A stretch of DNA of 64,000 nt from Desulfitobacterium dichloroeliminans LMG P-21439 (GTDB lineage Bacteria; Bacillota; Desulfitobacteriia; Desulfitobacteriales; Desulfitobacteriaceae). Shown here one piece after another: positions 25,822 through 34,699 of this stretch. The stretch lies in assembly GCF_000243135.2 (NCBI RefSeq), contig NC_019903.1:286001-350000 (forward strand), written 5' to 3'. A program made the position numbers and the translations under genes. Under the pieces are notes generated by a model. That model was given only the letters and a program-made list of their open reading frames with translations, was not told the origin of the DNA and did no database searches. Numbering within the stretch: position 1 is the first letter of the stretch; the number at the start of each line of letters is the position of its first letter.

Positions 25822-28554
25822 GTGAAAGAAGACATAAGAGATAGAAGTATTTCAGGCAAAAGAAGTATCTCGATTAAGAAAAAAATCATTAGTGTCTTCA
25901 TTTCCGCCATGCTTCTTACCACCAGCGGCATTGGTTATTTGGTCTTCACTAGTTGGTCTTCTTCAGCAGAGCAAACAATGGAAAGCATGGCGAGAAATAT
26001 CAACAAGAATATTTATAATCAAATTTCTGCGTTCGTGCAGGTGCCTGAACAAATCAATCGAACCAGCCATGAAATCACCAAAAATGGCCTTATTGATTTG
26101 TCTGATGAGACCCTGCGGGACAAGTTTTTTGTCAGTGTGCTAAGCTCCTATGATGAAAAAATCTACAGCTTTAGCTATGGGACAGCTGAGGGTGAATATT
26201 ACGGAGCCCGTAGAAATGAAGACGGCAAAATAGAGATTATGAAAAACAATTCCAGCACGGGTGGGAATTCCTGGTACTATGCGGTAAAGGATGACTTATC
26301 TGTCGGTGAACTTATCTATCAAGCTGGTAAATTTGATCCCCGTACTCGCCTGTGGTATAAAGCTGCCGAAGCAGCAGGAAGACCTACCATGTCACCGGTC
26401 TATAAACATTTTGTCATGGATGACCTAACTATTTCTGCGGCCATGCCAGTCTATGATGAGGGCGGGAAGCTACTGGGCGTCATGGGAACCCACATGCTTC
26501 TTTCCGGTATTGGAACGTATCTTGAGGATGTTGTAAAGGACTACAATGGTTATGCGGTGATTGTGGAGAAAAGTACCGGCGATTTAGTGGCCAATTCCAT
26601 GGGAGCCGATAACTTTACCCTTCGCCCAGATGGTTCCTTAGAAAGTGCCAACATTCTTCATCTTCAAAATGCAGATATGAAGAAAGCATATGAACAGTAT
26701 ATTGCAGAGCAGAATCCATTCTTTGTATACCAAGGGAAGCAAGGGGAACTTTTTGTCAGCACTCGGGATTTTCATATGAATGGTGTTGATTGGCTCGTCA
26801 TAACGGCAATTCCTGAAGGGGTGCTTATGACGAATGTAGAGAATAATATGCAACTGACGATCCGTCTTGTCCTACTCGCTCTAATAGTATCACTGATCAT
26901 CTATAATATCGCCACCGGAATGCTAATGAGGCCGATTAACAGCTTGTTGCAGGTGGCTGAGGCCTTGTCCTCCGGAGACTTTTCCAAGCGCGTTAAAGTG
27001 GTTAGAAATGATGAAATAGGCAACATCTCCTCAAGCCTAAACAAGGTTGCCGATAAAATGCAGTATCTCATCAACAATCTTGAAGCTAATGTTAAGCAGA
27101 GAACAGAGGAATTGCACCAGGTAAATATGACCCTAGAAGAAAATAAGGATCAGTTACGGCTTATTTTAGACTCTGCAGCCGAAGCTATCTACGGTATCGA
27201 TGTGAATGGCAACTGCACATTCTGCAACCTAAGCTGTCTTAAACTATTGGGATATTCTAATCAGGAGGAATTGCTTGGCAAGAATATGCATAGTCTGCTT
27301 CGCCACAGTCGAGTTGATGGAACGCCTGTCCCCGAAGAAGAATGCAGGATTTTCCGGTCAATCATTGAGGAAAAAGGAATTACTGCCGATGATGAAGTGT
27401 TCTGTAGAGCGGATGGCACCTCCTTTGCCGTAGAGTACCATTTCTATCCTCAGATTAAAAACGGTGAAATTATCGGTGCCGTGATAACCTTTATGGATAT
27501 TACTGATCGCAAGCAGAAAGCAGAAGAAATCCAATATTTGAGCTGTCATGATACCCTGACGGGTCTGAATAACAGAATGTGCTTCGAGGGTAATCGCGAT
27601 AAAATTGATATTCTCGATAATTTGCCTTTGTCTGTCATTTTTGCCGATATAAATGGGTTGAAGATGACCAATGATGTCTTTGGTCATGCTACAGGAGACC
27701 AGCTGATCAAGAAAACTGCCGAAATAATCCTGCAGTCTTGCCGCTATAGTGATGTTGTGGCACGTGTTGGTGGGGATGAATTTATTATTCTTTTACCACA
27801 GACAGATCACGCAGATGCGGAAAAGATCCTTGCTCGAATTGACCTTGGCTTCCTAGATGCACGGGTGGCAGCTATAAAATGCAGTATTTCCCTCGGTCTT
27901 GATACTAAAACTAGCCAGGATCAGCCCCTTGAGGAGGTCATGGCTAACGCGGAAAACGCTATGTACAAAGATAAGATCATGAACCAGAAATCAGTGAATA
28001 AGGATATTCTGGATACCATGGTGGAGACCCTGCATACCAGAAGCCCGCAAGAGAAGCAGCATTCCCTTGCGGTGAGGGAGCTATGTGGTGCAGTCGGCAC
28101 TGCTTTACAGCTTTCCGAACCGGAAATCAACAAGCTAATGCGGGCAGGCTACTTGCATGACATCGGTAAAATCATCCTTAATGAAGATATCTTGGCAAAA
28201 GATTGTACTTTGACCGAGGAAGAATTGGAAAAAATGCGCCAACATTCCGTGGTTGGCTACCGCATTTTAAATCTTATTGATGATACCCTGGATTTAGCGG
28301 AATACGTCTACGGACATCATGAACGATGGGATGGGACCGGCTACCCAAGGGGGCTTAAAGGAGAACAGATCCCCCTCATATCAAGAATTATCGCGATTGC
28401 CGAGACCTATGATCGCGTGCTGAACAGAGGAGACCTTCCGTTGGCAGAACGAAAAAAGGCGGCGATTGCCATAGTTGAGAAAGATGCGGGCATGCAATTT
28501 GACCCACGAATTGCTGAATTGTTTGTTCAGATGATGGATAAGAAAGAGCAATGA
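25822..28554 (+). CDS. Cache-HAMP-PAS-GGDEF-HD-GYP signalling protein
   Basis: A 910-residue membrane-bound c-di-GMP enzyme. A first helix near residues 25-45 is followed by an extracytoplasmic double-Cache sensor (about 50-340), a second helix (about 345-370), HAMP (370-425), coiled coil, PAS (about 445-570), GGDEF (about 575-725, with intact VGGDEFIILL) and HD-GYP (about 735-905, with LHDIGKI and HHERWDGTGYP). Both catalytic motifs look intact, so it could make and break c-di-GMP. The ligand sensed by Cache is unknown. The GTG at 25822 follows GAGGTGAGG and is preferred to an in-frame GTG 9 nt upstream. It is monocistronic. Confidence 0.9.
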   Translation: MKEDIRDRSISGKRSISIKKKIISVFISAMLLTTSGIGYLVFTSWSSSAEQTMESMARNINKNIYNQISAFVQVPEQINRTSHEITKNGLIDLSDETLRDKFFVSVLSSYDEKIYSFSYGTAEGEYYGARRNEDGKIEIMKNNSSTGGNSWYYAVKDDLSVGELIYQAGKFDPRTRLWYKAAEAAGRPTMSPVYKHFVMDDLTISAAMPVYDEGGKLLGVMGTHMLLSGIGTYLEDVVKDYNGYAVIVEKSTGDLVANSMGADNFTLRPDGSLESANILHLQNADMKKAYEQYIAEQNPFFVYQGKQGELFVSTRDFHMNGVDWLVITAIPEGVLMTNVENNMQLTIRLVLLALIVSLIIYNIATGMLMRPINSLLQVAEALSSGDFSKRVKVVRNDEIGNISSSLNKVADKMQYLINNLEANVKQRTEELHQVNMTLEENKDQLRLILDSAAEAIYGIDVNGNCTFCNLSCLKLLGYSNQEELLGKNMHSLLRHSRVDGTPVPEEECRIFRSIIEEKGITADDEVFCRADGTSFAVEYHFYPQIKNGEIIGAVITFMDITDRKQKAEEIQYLSCHDTLTGLNNRMCFEGNRDKIDILDNLPLSVIFADINGLKMTNDVFGHATGDQLIKKTAEIILQSCRYSDVVARVGGDEFIILLPQTDHADAEKILARIDLGFLDARVAAIKCSISLGLDTKTSQDQPLEEVMANAENAMYKDKIMNQKSVNKDILDTMVETLHTRSPQEKQHSLAVRELCGAVGTALQLSEPEINKLMRAGYLHDIGKIILNEDILAKDCTLTEEELEKMRQHSVVGYRILNLIDDTLDLAEYVYGHHERWDGTGYPRGLKGEQIPLISRIIAIAETYDRVLNRGDLPLAERKKAAIAIVEKDAGMQFDPRIAELFVQMMDKKEQ

Positions 28555-28610
28555 CAAGTTAAAAAAGTGAAACCGAAGTTTGATTTTAATCATAAGTGTA
28601 GGGAGTAAGA

Positions 28611-28645
28611 AAGGTGATTGTCCATCCGCGACAATCACCTTTTTC
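28611..28645 (+). terminator. Terminator of the GGDEF/HD-GYP gene
   Basis: A 12-bp perfect stem (AAGGTGATTGTC and its complement) with a 7-nt loop, followed by five T residues. Confidence 0.85.
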
Positions 28646-28690
28646 TCATTGTAAATAAGGCTAATTGTTTCTATGGTGTACTAGGAGCTC

Positions 28691-28740
28691 TTGACAAAGG
28701 GTCGACAAACAGTTATGGTTATATACATAGGTATATAACC
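28691..28740 (+). promoter_or_regulatory. Promoter and palindromic operator of the GntR-ABC operon
   Basis: TTGACA (28691-28696), a 17-nt spacer and TATGGT (28714-28719) form the promoter. A 10-bp perfect inverted repeat, GGTTATATAC (28717-28726) and GTATATAACC (28731-28740), covers the -10 and start point, with another ATATAACC directly after. This is the expected position for self-repression by the GntR/YtrA-type protein encoded downstream. Confidence 0.75.
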
Positions 28741-28825
28741 ATATAACCAAAATTATAAAAATCCAAAGAATATATACAGCTAATCATTCTCAACAGAACA
28801 ACTTACAGAAGGGAGGTAGGGCTCT

Positions 28826-29200
28826 TTGAGTCAACTTTTTGATAACGGCAAGCCTATTTATATTCAAATTCGGGAGTTGATTGAAGATCAGATTGTAAAG
28901 GACCAACTTAAGGAGGGAGAACAAGCCCCTTCTACAAACCAACTGGTCAACTTCTACAAAATCAATCATGTAACAGTAGCCAAGGGGGTAAATCAATTGA
29001 TTGACGAGGGCATATTGTTTAAGAAAAGGGGCCTAGGAATGTTTGTAGCGGAGGGAGCCCGTGAGCGGCTCCTAGAAAAGCGCAAAGATGCCTTTATGAA
29101 TGAATATCTAGTTGGACTACTCCAAGAGGCCGAGAAATTGGGGATCACCACAGAAGAAATTATTGAACTCATAAGAAAGATGAAAGGACGGGTTGGTTAA
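28826..29200 (+). CDS. GntR family regulator, YtrA subfamily
   Basis: A 124-residue repressor. The N-terminal winged helix has the GntR pattern (GKPIYIQIRELIEDQI ... PSTNQLVNFYKINHVTVAKGVNQLIDEGILFKKRGLGMFV). A short ~45-residue helical tail follows, with no ligand-binding domain of the FCD or UTRA type, which defines the YtrA subfamily. It starts at TTG after GGGAGG. Its stop overlaps the ATG of the ABC ATPase (TAATG), so the regulator is coupled to the transporter. It probably binds the palindrome at 28717-28740. YtrA-type systems often respond to wall-active compounds; that is inference here. Confidence 0.9.
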   Translation: MSQLFDNGKPIYIQIRELIEDQIVKDQLKEGEQAPSTNQLVNFYKINHVTVAKGVNQLIDEGILFKKRGLGMFVAEGARERLLEKRKDAFMNEYLVGLLQEAEKLGITTEEIIELIRKMKGRVG

Positions 29201-30075
29201 TGGATGCTTTGATAGTCTCTCAAAATCTATTCCTCAAATATAAGAAGTTCCTTGCCCTCGACGATATTTCCTTCTCCTTAGAAAGGGGAAAGATCTATGG
29301 TCTTCTCGGTCGCAACGGTGCCGGAAAAACCTCTTTGCTCTCTTTGCTCGCTTCCTTTCGGGAACCCACCTCAGGAAAAATCTTAGTGGGAGAAGAAGAG
29401 CCCTTTGAAAATGCGACCGTAATGGAGCAGATCTGTTTTATGTACGAAAAAGATTACAAAGAGGAGACGGCTAAAGTCAAAGAGTATCTGGAAGTTGCAG
29501 AACGCTATCGTCCTTATTATGATAAAGATTATGCTCAGTACTTGGTTAAGCGCTTCAAGCTGCCCATGAAAAAGGCCATAAAAAGTCTATCTAAAGGCAT
29601 GCAATCTGCCCTTAATGTGTCCATAGGGTTAGCTAGCCGCTGCCCCGTTACTATTTTGGATGAAGTCTATCTTGGTATGGATGCTCCCACTCGGGAGATC
29701 TTTTACCAGGAGCTTTTGGCTGACCAAGAAAGGCATCCCCGCACTTTTATAATCTCTACCCACCTCGTATCGGAAATGGATTATTTGTTTGATGAAATCT
29801 TGATCCTGCATAAGGGTAAGCTACTCCTCCAAGAAGACTACGAATCCTTTGTTTCGCGAGGAGTCACGGTGACCGGTTCGGCTGAGCAAGTCGATAGCCT
29901 CGTCCAGGGTTTGGAAAAACTTAACGAGCAGCGTTTAGGCAATACCAAGTCAGTCACGATTTATGGCTCCTTAGGTGAAAGACAATTGGAAGATGCACGA
30001 CAGAGGGGATTACAAATCGGGAATGTCTCTCTGCAAGATCTCTTTATCTATTTGACAAAGGAGGATGAAGCATGA
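29200..30075 (+). CDS. ABC transporter ATP-binding protein
   Basis: A 291-residue ABC ATPase. Walker A is GRNGAGKTSLL (about 37-47), the signature is LSKGMQSALN, and Walker B is CPVTILDEVYLGMD with the D-loop next. The switch His is in ISTHLVSEMDYLFD. The C-terminal ~70 residues are an extra domain usual for YtrB/BcrA-like exporters. It is coupled at both ends: one-base overlap with the GntR gene and 4-nt overlap with the permease gene. It energises the permease from the cytoplasmic side. The signature helix is LSKG rather than LSGG, as is common in this subgroup. Confidence 0.9.
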   Translation: MDALIVSQNLFLKYKKFLALDDISFSLERGKIYGLLGRNGAGKTSLLSLLASFREPTSGKILVGEEEPFENATVMEQICFMYEKDYKEETAKVKEYLEVAERYRPYYDKDYAQYLVKRFKLPMKKAIKSLSKGMQSALNVSIGLASRCPVTILDEVYLGMDAPTREIFYQELLADQERHPRTFIISTHLVSEMDYLFDEILILHKGKLLLQEDYESFVSRGVTVTGSAEQVDSLVQGLEKLNEQRLGNTKSVTIYGSLGERQLEDARQRGLQIGNVSLQDLFIYLTKEDEA

Positions 30076-30866
30076 ACCGCAGAGCTAAGTATTTCAAAGT
30101 AGCCCGCGATATGTTTTTTGCCCAAGGTATCTGGACACTCTATTTTCTCGGCATTATAGTTGCCATCCAAGTCGTCCAACATGTCTTTACCCCATACTGG
30201 GGTGGGTCAAACCCTGGATTTTTCCTTTCTTCTCAGATATCCACCCGTATTTATATGCTAGTCATTGGGATTATTGCGGCGATCTACTTCCCGCGATTTT
30301 ATGTAGAAAACGGAGTAACCCGTAAGGATGCTTTCCGAGGCATCGCCTTGGGGAGCTTAGGCTTAGCTGCCGCACTCACTTTGGCTACCGTTCTGATCGG
30401 TGCATTGGAAAGCCTCTTAATCAGTGGGTTGAATCTGCCGATAACTCTTGTGCATACCCCTCTCTTGGATATAGATGATTTGAAAGATATTCAAAACAAT
30501 ATTTTTGCTAATCTTTTCATGTCCATTCTCATGCCTTCAACTACAGAAACAGTCGGTCCCTGGGGAATAGGCTTGCTTATTACCTCCCTTAGCAAGTATG
30601 TGCTCTATTGTGCCGGTTTCCTCATCGGTACGACCTTCAGCCGTCTTAATTTTATAATAGGTATTGGCGTTATTTATTTCAGTGCTTTTTTAGTGCTGGC
30701 CCATGGGGGTTTGTGGGGATTTCCAATGAGTAGTTTCTTCTTTGGCTCCGGGCTTATCACTTTAAGTCTCCCCATTATCGTTTCTCTGCTGGGTTCCCTG
30801 CTTATTATCGGGTTTATGCTGTGGGTGGCACGGCAAATCTCGAAGAAGACACCCATAAAATTGTAA
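30072..30866 (+). CDS. ABC transporter permease
   Basis: A 264-residue integral membrane protein with six predicted helices: about 17-37, 54-75, 87-112, 175-200, 204-222 and 230-255. A long extracytoplasmic or loop segment (about 115-170) lies between helices 3 and 4. It belongs with ABC-2-type permeases of GntR-controlled operons, although sequence similarity within this class is low. The ATG overlaps the ATPase stop as ATGA. The exported substrate is unknown. A repeated hairpin element (30909-30956) closes the operon. Confidence 0.8.
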   Translation: MNRRAKYFKVARDMFFAQGIWTLYFLGIIVAIQVVQHVFTPYWGGSNPGFFLSSQISTRIYMLVIGIIAAIYFPRFYVENGVTRKDAFRGIALGSLGLAAALTLATVLIGALESLLISGLNLPITLVHTPLLDIDDLKDIQNNIFANLFMSILMPSTTETVGPWGIGLLITSLSKYVLYCAGFLIGTTFSRLNFIIGIGVIYFSAFLVLAHGGLWGFPMSSFFFGSGLITLSLPIIVSLLGSLLIIGFMLWVARQISKKTPIKL

Positions 30867-30908
30867 GACTCTAGAATTCAATAAATAGCGATTAATAGGA
30901 AAAAATGA

Positions 30909-30956
30909 GGGCAGAAGTTAATGCTTAGCCAAGCAATAACCTCTGCTTTCTTTTCT
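30909..30956 (+). repeat. Repeated hairpin element, copy 1 (terminator-like)
   Basis: GCAGA, GTTA and TGCTT pair with AAGCA, TAAC and TCTGC around an AGCC loop, with single mismatches between helices, then a T-rich tail. A second copy at 58889 keeps the fold with wobble changes. Here it ends the GntR-ABC operon. Confidence 0.75.
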
Positions 30957-31100
30957 ATTACCCTGAATTTCGCAAGGGTTTGAAGGAGCTTTGTCGAATA
31001 TTAATATATGCCCCTATGATAGGACGCCCCCCTGAATCTTTGGTTAATAAACGTATCTAAATAGTGTACTAGACGTCATCACAGGGAAGGGGAATATTCG

Positions 31101-32618
31101 GTGCAAAAGTTGAAAAAAAATTTGGTGGGCTTCTTACTAACAGCAACGTTCATTATGTCCATGGCTACCCCTAGTTTTGGCTATACCATCGGGAATGAAC
31201 ATCGTTTAGCAGGTCAGGACCGCTATGAGACTGCAGCGACTATCGCTCAGAAAGGCTGGACAGAATCGGATGTTGCAATCTTGGTCAGTGGAGAAAATTA
31301 CCCGGATGCTTTAGTTGCCGCCTCCTTGGCCAAGCACCATGACGCACCGATCCTTCTATCAAGGATAAACAATTTACCAGAAGATACAAGACTGGCCTTA
31401 GGCCATTTGGGAGTCAAGAGGGTCATCCTCGTCGGTGGTACAGGTGTGTTGGCAGAACAGCTTCAAGCGGACCTACAGACTATGGGGATAGAATCAAGCC
31501 GCTTGGCAGGTCAGGATCGTTATGAGACCGCTATTGCTGTAGCTAAGGAATTGGGTAATGCTTCCGATGTAGTTATTGCTACGGGCGAAGATTTTGCCGA
31601 TGCACTGTCGATTTCAGCTATCGCTGCCTACAAGAATATGCCGATCATCTTGGTACCAAGTAAACGCATTCCCAGTGCTATCCAAAATTTTCTTGTGGCA
31701 AATGACATAACGAGAACCTATGTTGTGGGAGGATCGGAGATTATCAGTGACGCTGTGGCACTGCAATTTCCGAACACTGAGCGGATTACGGGAGTAACCA
31801 AATATGATCGCAATATAAATATCATCAACCGCTTCCAGGCTGAACTTCAGGGAGATCAGGTGTTTATAGCGACAGGTAATAATTATGCTGATGCCATAGC
31901 TGGCTCAGCTTATGCAGCGAAACTCAATGCCCCCATCGTCTTGGTCAATGATAATTTACCGAGACCCACACGAGATTATCTGATAGGAAAGCTATCGGAA
32001 AAAGAATTGACGATCTTGGGGGGAGAAGGGGTAGTTAGAGGAACGATACTGAATGAGACAGCTAGCAGTAGAGGGTCCCGCGGAGAGACAAGGTCACTGG
32101 ATCCTCTTTCAGATCTGGGGTCCAATGAAACAAAGTTTGCAATGGTCTTCGGCACATCAGCTAGTCCCGTCTACAAAAGTGCCACAGAAGCAAAAGCAAA
32201 CATGGCCGATGTCTCTATCGATGTATGGAAGCTCAACCCCAAGGGAGAGAAATATGCCGCAAAGGCAACAGTGACCGTGAACAAGGCCATAGCCGAGAGG
32301 GTGAAGTCGGTATTTCAGGAAATATTTGCAGGAGAAGAGAAATATCCGATCTACGCCGTTCAGGGCTATTCATGGCGCGGAGGTACTTCCGAACATAATT
32401 ATGGTCTGGCCATCGATATTAATCCCAATGAGAACTATATGATTAACAGTAGCGGCAATGTCGTATCAGGCTCTTTTTGGGATCCCAATAAAAGCCCCTA
32501 TTCCATAAAGGAAAACGGCGATGTGGTCACAGCGTTTAAGAAGTACGGCTTTGCCTGGGGTGGCAATGCTTGGAAATCCTCGAAGGATTACATGCATTTT
32601 TCTTATATGGGTAAATAG
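31101..32618 (+). CDS. Secreted CWB2 wall protein with M15 peptidase domain
   Basis: A 505-residue surface enzyme. A signal peptide (cleavage near SFGYT, residue 28) leads into three CWB2 repeats starting RLAGQDRYETAATIA, RLAGQDRYETAIAVA and RITGVTKYDRNINII (about 35-320). A linker follows, then a C-terminal LD/DD-peptidase of family M15 (about 345-505). Zinc ligands are visible as His432 and Asp439 in SEHNYGLAID and His499 in DYMHFSY. It should cut peptide stems of peptidoglycan while bound to the wall. It starts at GTG with AAGGGG 8 nt upstream. A second CWB2 enzyme with a different catalytic domain is at 12337. Confidence 0.85.
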   Translation: MQKLKKNLVGFLLTATFIMSMATPSFGYTIGNEHRLAGQDRYETAATIAQKGWTESDVAILVSGENYPDALVAASLAKHHDAPILLSRINNLPEDTRLALGHLGVKRVILVGGTGVLAEQLQADLQTMGIESSRLAGQDRYETAIAVAKELGNASDVVIATGEDFADALSISAIAAYKNMPIILVPSKRIPSAIQNFLVANDITRTYVVGGSEIISDAVALQFPNTERITGVTKYDRNINIINRFQAELQGDQVFIATGNNYADAIAGSAYAAKLNAPIVLVNDNLPRPTRDYLIGKLSEKELTILGGEGVVRGTILNETASSRGSRGETRSLDPLSDLGSNETKFAMVFGTSASPVYKSATEAKANMADVSIDVWKLNPKGEKYAAKATVTVNKAIAERVKSVFQEIFAGEEKYPIYAVQGYSWRGGTSEHNYGLAIDINPNENYMINSSGNVVSGSFWDPNKSPYSIKENGDVVTAFKKYGFAWGGNAWKSSKDYMHFSYMGK

Positions 32619-32632
32619 AAAGATGAAACAGC

Positions 32633-32678
32633 ACTCCTCATCACTGATCAGCGTCAGCGATGAGGAGTTTCGATTTTT
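32633..32678 (+). terminator. Terminator of the CWB2-M15 gene
   Basis: ACTCCTCATC (32633-32642) pairs with GATGAGGAGT (32659-32668), with an inner CTGA/TCAG step, followed by a T-rich tail. Confidence 0.8.
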
Positions 32679-32796
32679 GGCGAACTTTGGATAAAGGGGG
32701 TACATGTTAGTGCATAAAGTTTCATTAAGACTTAACGCAAATACTTGAAAAGATATTGCAATTATAGTATTTTTCGTATAAGGGGAGGTTGTTGAA

Positions 32797-32928
32797 GTGT
32801 CACAAGAAGAATTGAACTATATTCTCAAAATGCTTGATGAGGGTAGTTTTTCAAAAGCAGCCGAAAAGCTCTATACTTCTCAGCCATCTTTATACTTGCA
32901 GGGAAAGCGTCTGAGGGCAACAGGATAG
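32797..32928 (+). pseudogene. Truncated LysR-type regulator (N-terminal stump)
   Basis: A 43-codon frame with a good ribosome site (GGGGAGG) and a GTG start. The product, VSQEELNYILKMLDEGSFSKAAEKLYTSQPSL in two parts, is the helix-turn-helix start of a LysR regulator. The match breaks off after the second helix (QPSLY instead of the usual QPSLSQ) and hits a stop. No effector-binding domain follows; the MFS gene starts 42 nt later. It was probably the regulator of that transporter and has been lost by deletion. A functional short peptide is unlikely. Confidence 0.75.
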
Positions 32929-32970
32929 TCAACTTTTTGTCATGTCAAACTCGATAAGGGGTTGGACCAA

Positions 32971-34179
32971 ATGGCCAAAGACAATAAAGCTCAAGTTGTT
33001 ATGATCGCCATAATTACTGGTTTATGCATCTTAGGAGATTCGATGCTCTATGTTGTGCTGCCCACTCACTGGAATGAGGCTGGGCTGACCTCTCTATGGG
33101 AAGTTGGGGCATTGCTTTCAATAAACCGCTTTATCCGGGTACCTCTGAATCCGATTGTGAGCAGGCTTTATAAAAAATTAAGTCATCGCAAAGGCATTAT
33201 TTTAGCAATTCTTCTCTCGGCTATGGCTACAGCCTCTTATAGTATAAGTGGCTTTTGGTTTTTATTATTGATGCGGGCGATTTGGGGAATTGCCTGGACT
33301 TTTCTCAGATTGGGAGCTTATTTTTTTATCCTCAATATTTCAGCTGAAGGAAATCGTGGCCATTATATGGGCGTTTATAACGGAATCTTCCGTCTAGGGA
33401 GTTTAGTCGGTATGCTTGCTGGAGGTATCATTGCAGATATTTTTGGCATAAAAGTAGTCTCACTTGTTTTTGCTGGGATTACTCTTTCAGCGCTTTTTCT
33501 GGTGTACTATTCAATTTATCCATCTACGGGCCAAATAGCCCCGCTTGCAACAACACATCCATTAAAAATCAGCAACGAGTGGAAAGACTCCAAAGTAATC
33601 TGGATGTTAATCACTGGTTTTTTTGTGACAATGCTATATCAGGGAGCATTTACCTCAACTCTTAGTCATCTAATTGATCTACGGCAAACCCAGCAAATGG
33701 CTACGAATGCAATCCTGGCATCCGCCTCGTTGGCGGGAATTATCCAAGCAATCCGTTGGGGCTGGGAGCCTTGGCTTGCCCCTTGGTTCGGTCGTAAATC
33801 CGATCGTTGGGGACGTCAGCCGGTCCTAACTATCGCCTTGCTTGGAGCATCGGTGCTATTTGCTTTGATTAATACTGGAGTTCCATTCTGGATATGGATT
33901 GCTGTAATTTTTGGAGTCCAATTAACCGCAACTGTTTTGACTACGGTTGTGGATGCAGTTGCGGGTGATGTGGCTTCTCAGACAATCGGAAAAACTTCCA
34001 TAATGACAACTTATTCAATAGTCACAGATTTAGGCTCGGCTGTAGGAGCCCTAAGTGTTTATCTAACAGCTTCATTAATAGAGATTGAGATATTTTATTG
34101 GGGCGCCGCCTTAATTCTTCTGTTGCTGTCCTCAAAATGGGCAATGACATCACGAAAGGCGATAAGGATACAGGACTGA
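32971..34179 (+). CDS. Major facilitator superfamily transporter
   Basis: A 402-residue transporter with twelve predicted helices. MFS marks include the loop 2-3 basic region (SRLYKKLSHRKGIILAILLSA) and its counterpart in the second half (PWFGRKSDRWGRQPVLTIALLG), the G-x-x-x-D/R-x-x-G-R motif A. The ATG at 32971 is used because AAGGGG lies about 10 nt upstream; the TTG at 32962 is too close to it. The substrate is unknown. The upstream LysR stump suggests the gene once had its own regulator. No clear terminator follows before the trpB leader promoter at 34270. Confidence 0.85.
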   Translation: MAKDNKAQVVMIAIITGLCILGDSMLYVVLPTHWNEAGLTSLWEVGALLSINRFIRVPLNPIVSRLYKKLSHRKGIILAILLSAMATASYSISGFWFLLLMRAIWGIAWTFLRLGAYFFILNISAEGNRGHYMGVYNGIFRLGSLVGMLAGGIIADIFGIKVVSLVFAGITLSALFLVYYSIYPSTGQIAPLATTHPLKISNEWKDSKVIWMLITGFFVTMLYQGAFTSTLSHLIDLRQTQQMATNAILASASLAGIIQAIRWGWEPWLAPWFGRKSDRWGRQPVLTIALLGASVLFALINTGVPFWIWIAVIFGVQLTATVLTTVVDAVAGDVASQTIGKTSIMTTYSIVTDLGSAVGALSVYLTASLIEIEIFYWGAALILLLLSSKWAMTSRKAIRIQD

Positions 34180-34269
34180 GAACCTGCCCGTTTGCTCTGA
34201 TTTTAACCAGAGGAGTTTTGGTATTTTTAATGGTCCGAAAAAACCAAAGGGAATGAAGCCCTTCTACCC

Positions 34270-34298
34270 TTGACTTCTCAAAATCTATATTATACAAT
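34270..34298 (+). promoter_or_regulatory. Promoter of the trpB leader
   Basis: TTGACT (34270-34275), a 17-nt spacer and TACAAT (34293-34298) lie just before the T-box leader. Transcription should start near 34305. Confidence 0.7.
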
Positions 34299-34304
34299 AA
34301 CTGT

Positions 34305-34665
34305 TAAATACTGAAACAAACGATGAGAAGAAATAGTAATCCTTTATGAACTGGTTTAGCGAATCGGGATGGGTGGAAGCCTGATACAGAGTCTTTAGGA
34401 TGAATGGCTCTTCGAGTTGCGATCTGAACACGTGAGTTAGTAGGTGATGCCGGGGGTTTCCCGTTATAGAAACAGGATATCGAGAAGGCGTTTATTGAGC
34501 ACATCATGAATGCGCAGAAAAGAAATGCACTTACTCCGTATCTGGTTAATGAGATATTGTTGCTATTGCCTTTTGGGGTATAGATTCAATATAAAAAAGG
34601 TGGCACCACGGAAGCAAACTTCTGTCCTTTGTAAGCTAAATGCTTGCAAGGATAGAGGTTTTTTT
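34305..34665 (+). ncRNA. T-box riboswitch, tryptophan specifier
   Basis: A tRNA-sensing leader. Stem I has the AGTA bulge (near 34334) facing GAA followed by the specifier TGG (34405-34407), and flanking ATCCT/AGGAT pair to close the specifier loop. The stem II region AGTAGG is present near 34440. The T-box sequence AGGTGGCACCACGG lies at 34598-34611. A terminator stem starting CTTCTGTCC and closing GGATAGAGG ends in seven T residues (34617-34665). Uncharged tRNA-Trp should bind TGG and the T-box bulge, prevent the terminator and switch trpB on. Codon TGG agrees with the gene controlled. Confidence 0.9.
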
Positions 34666-34699
34666 GTTATTTAAAGTTAAAAAATTGGAGGGATAACTT

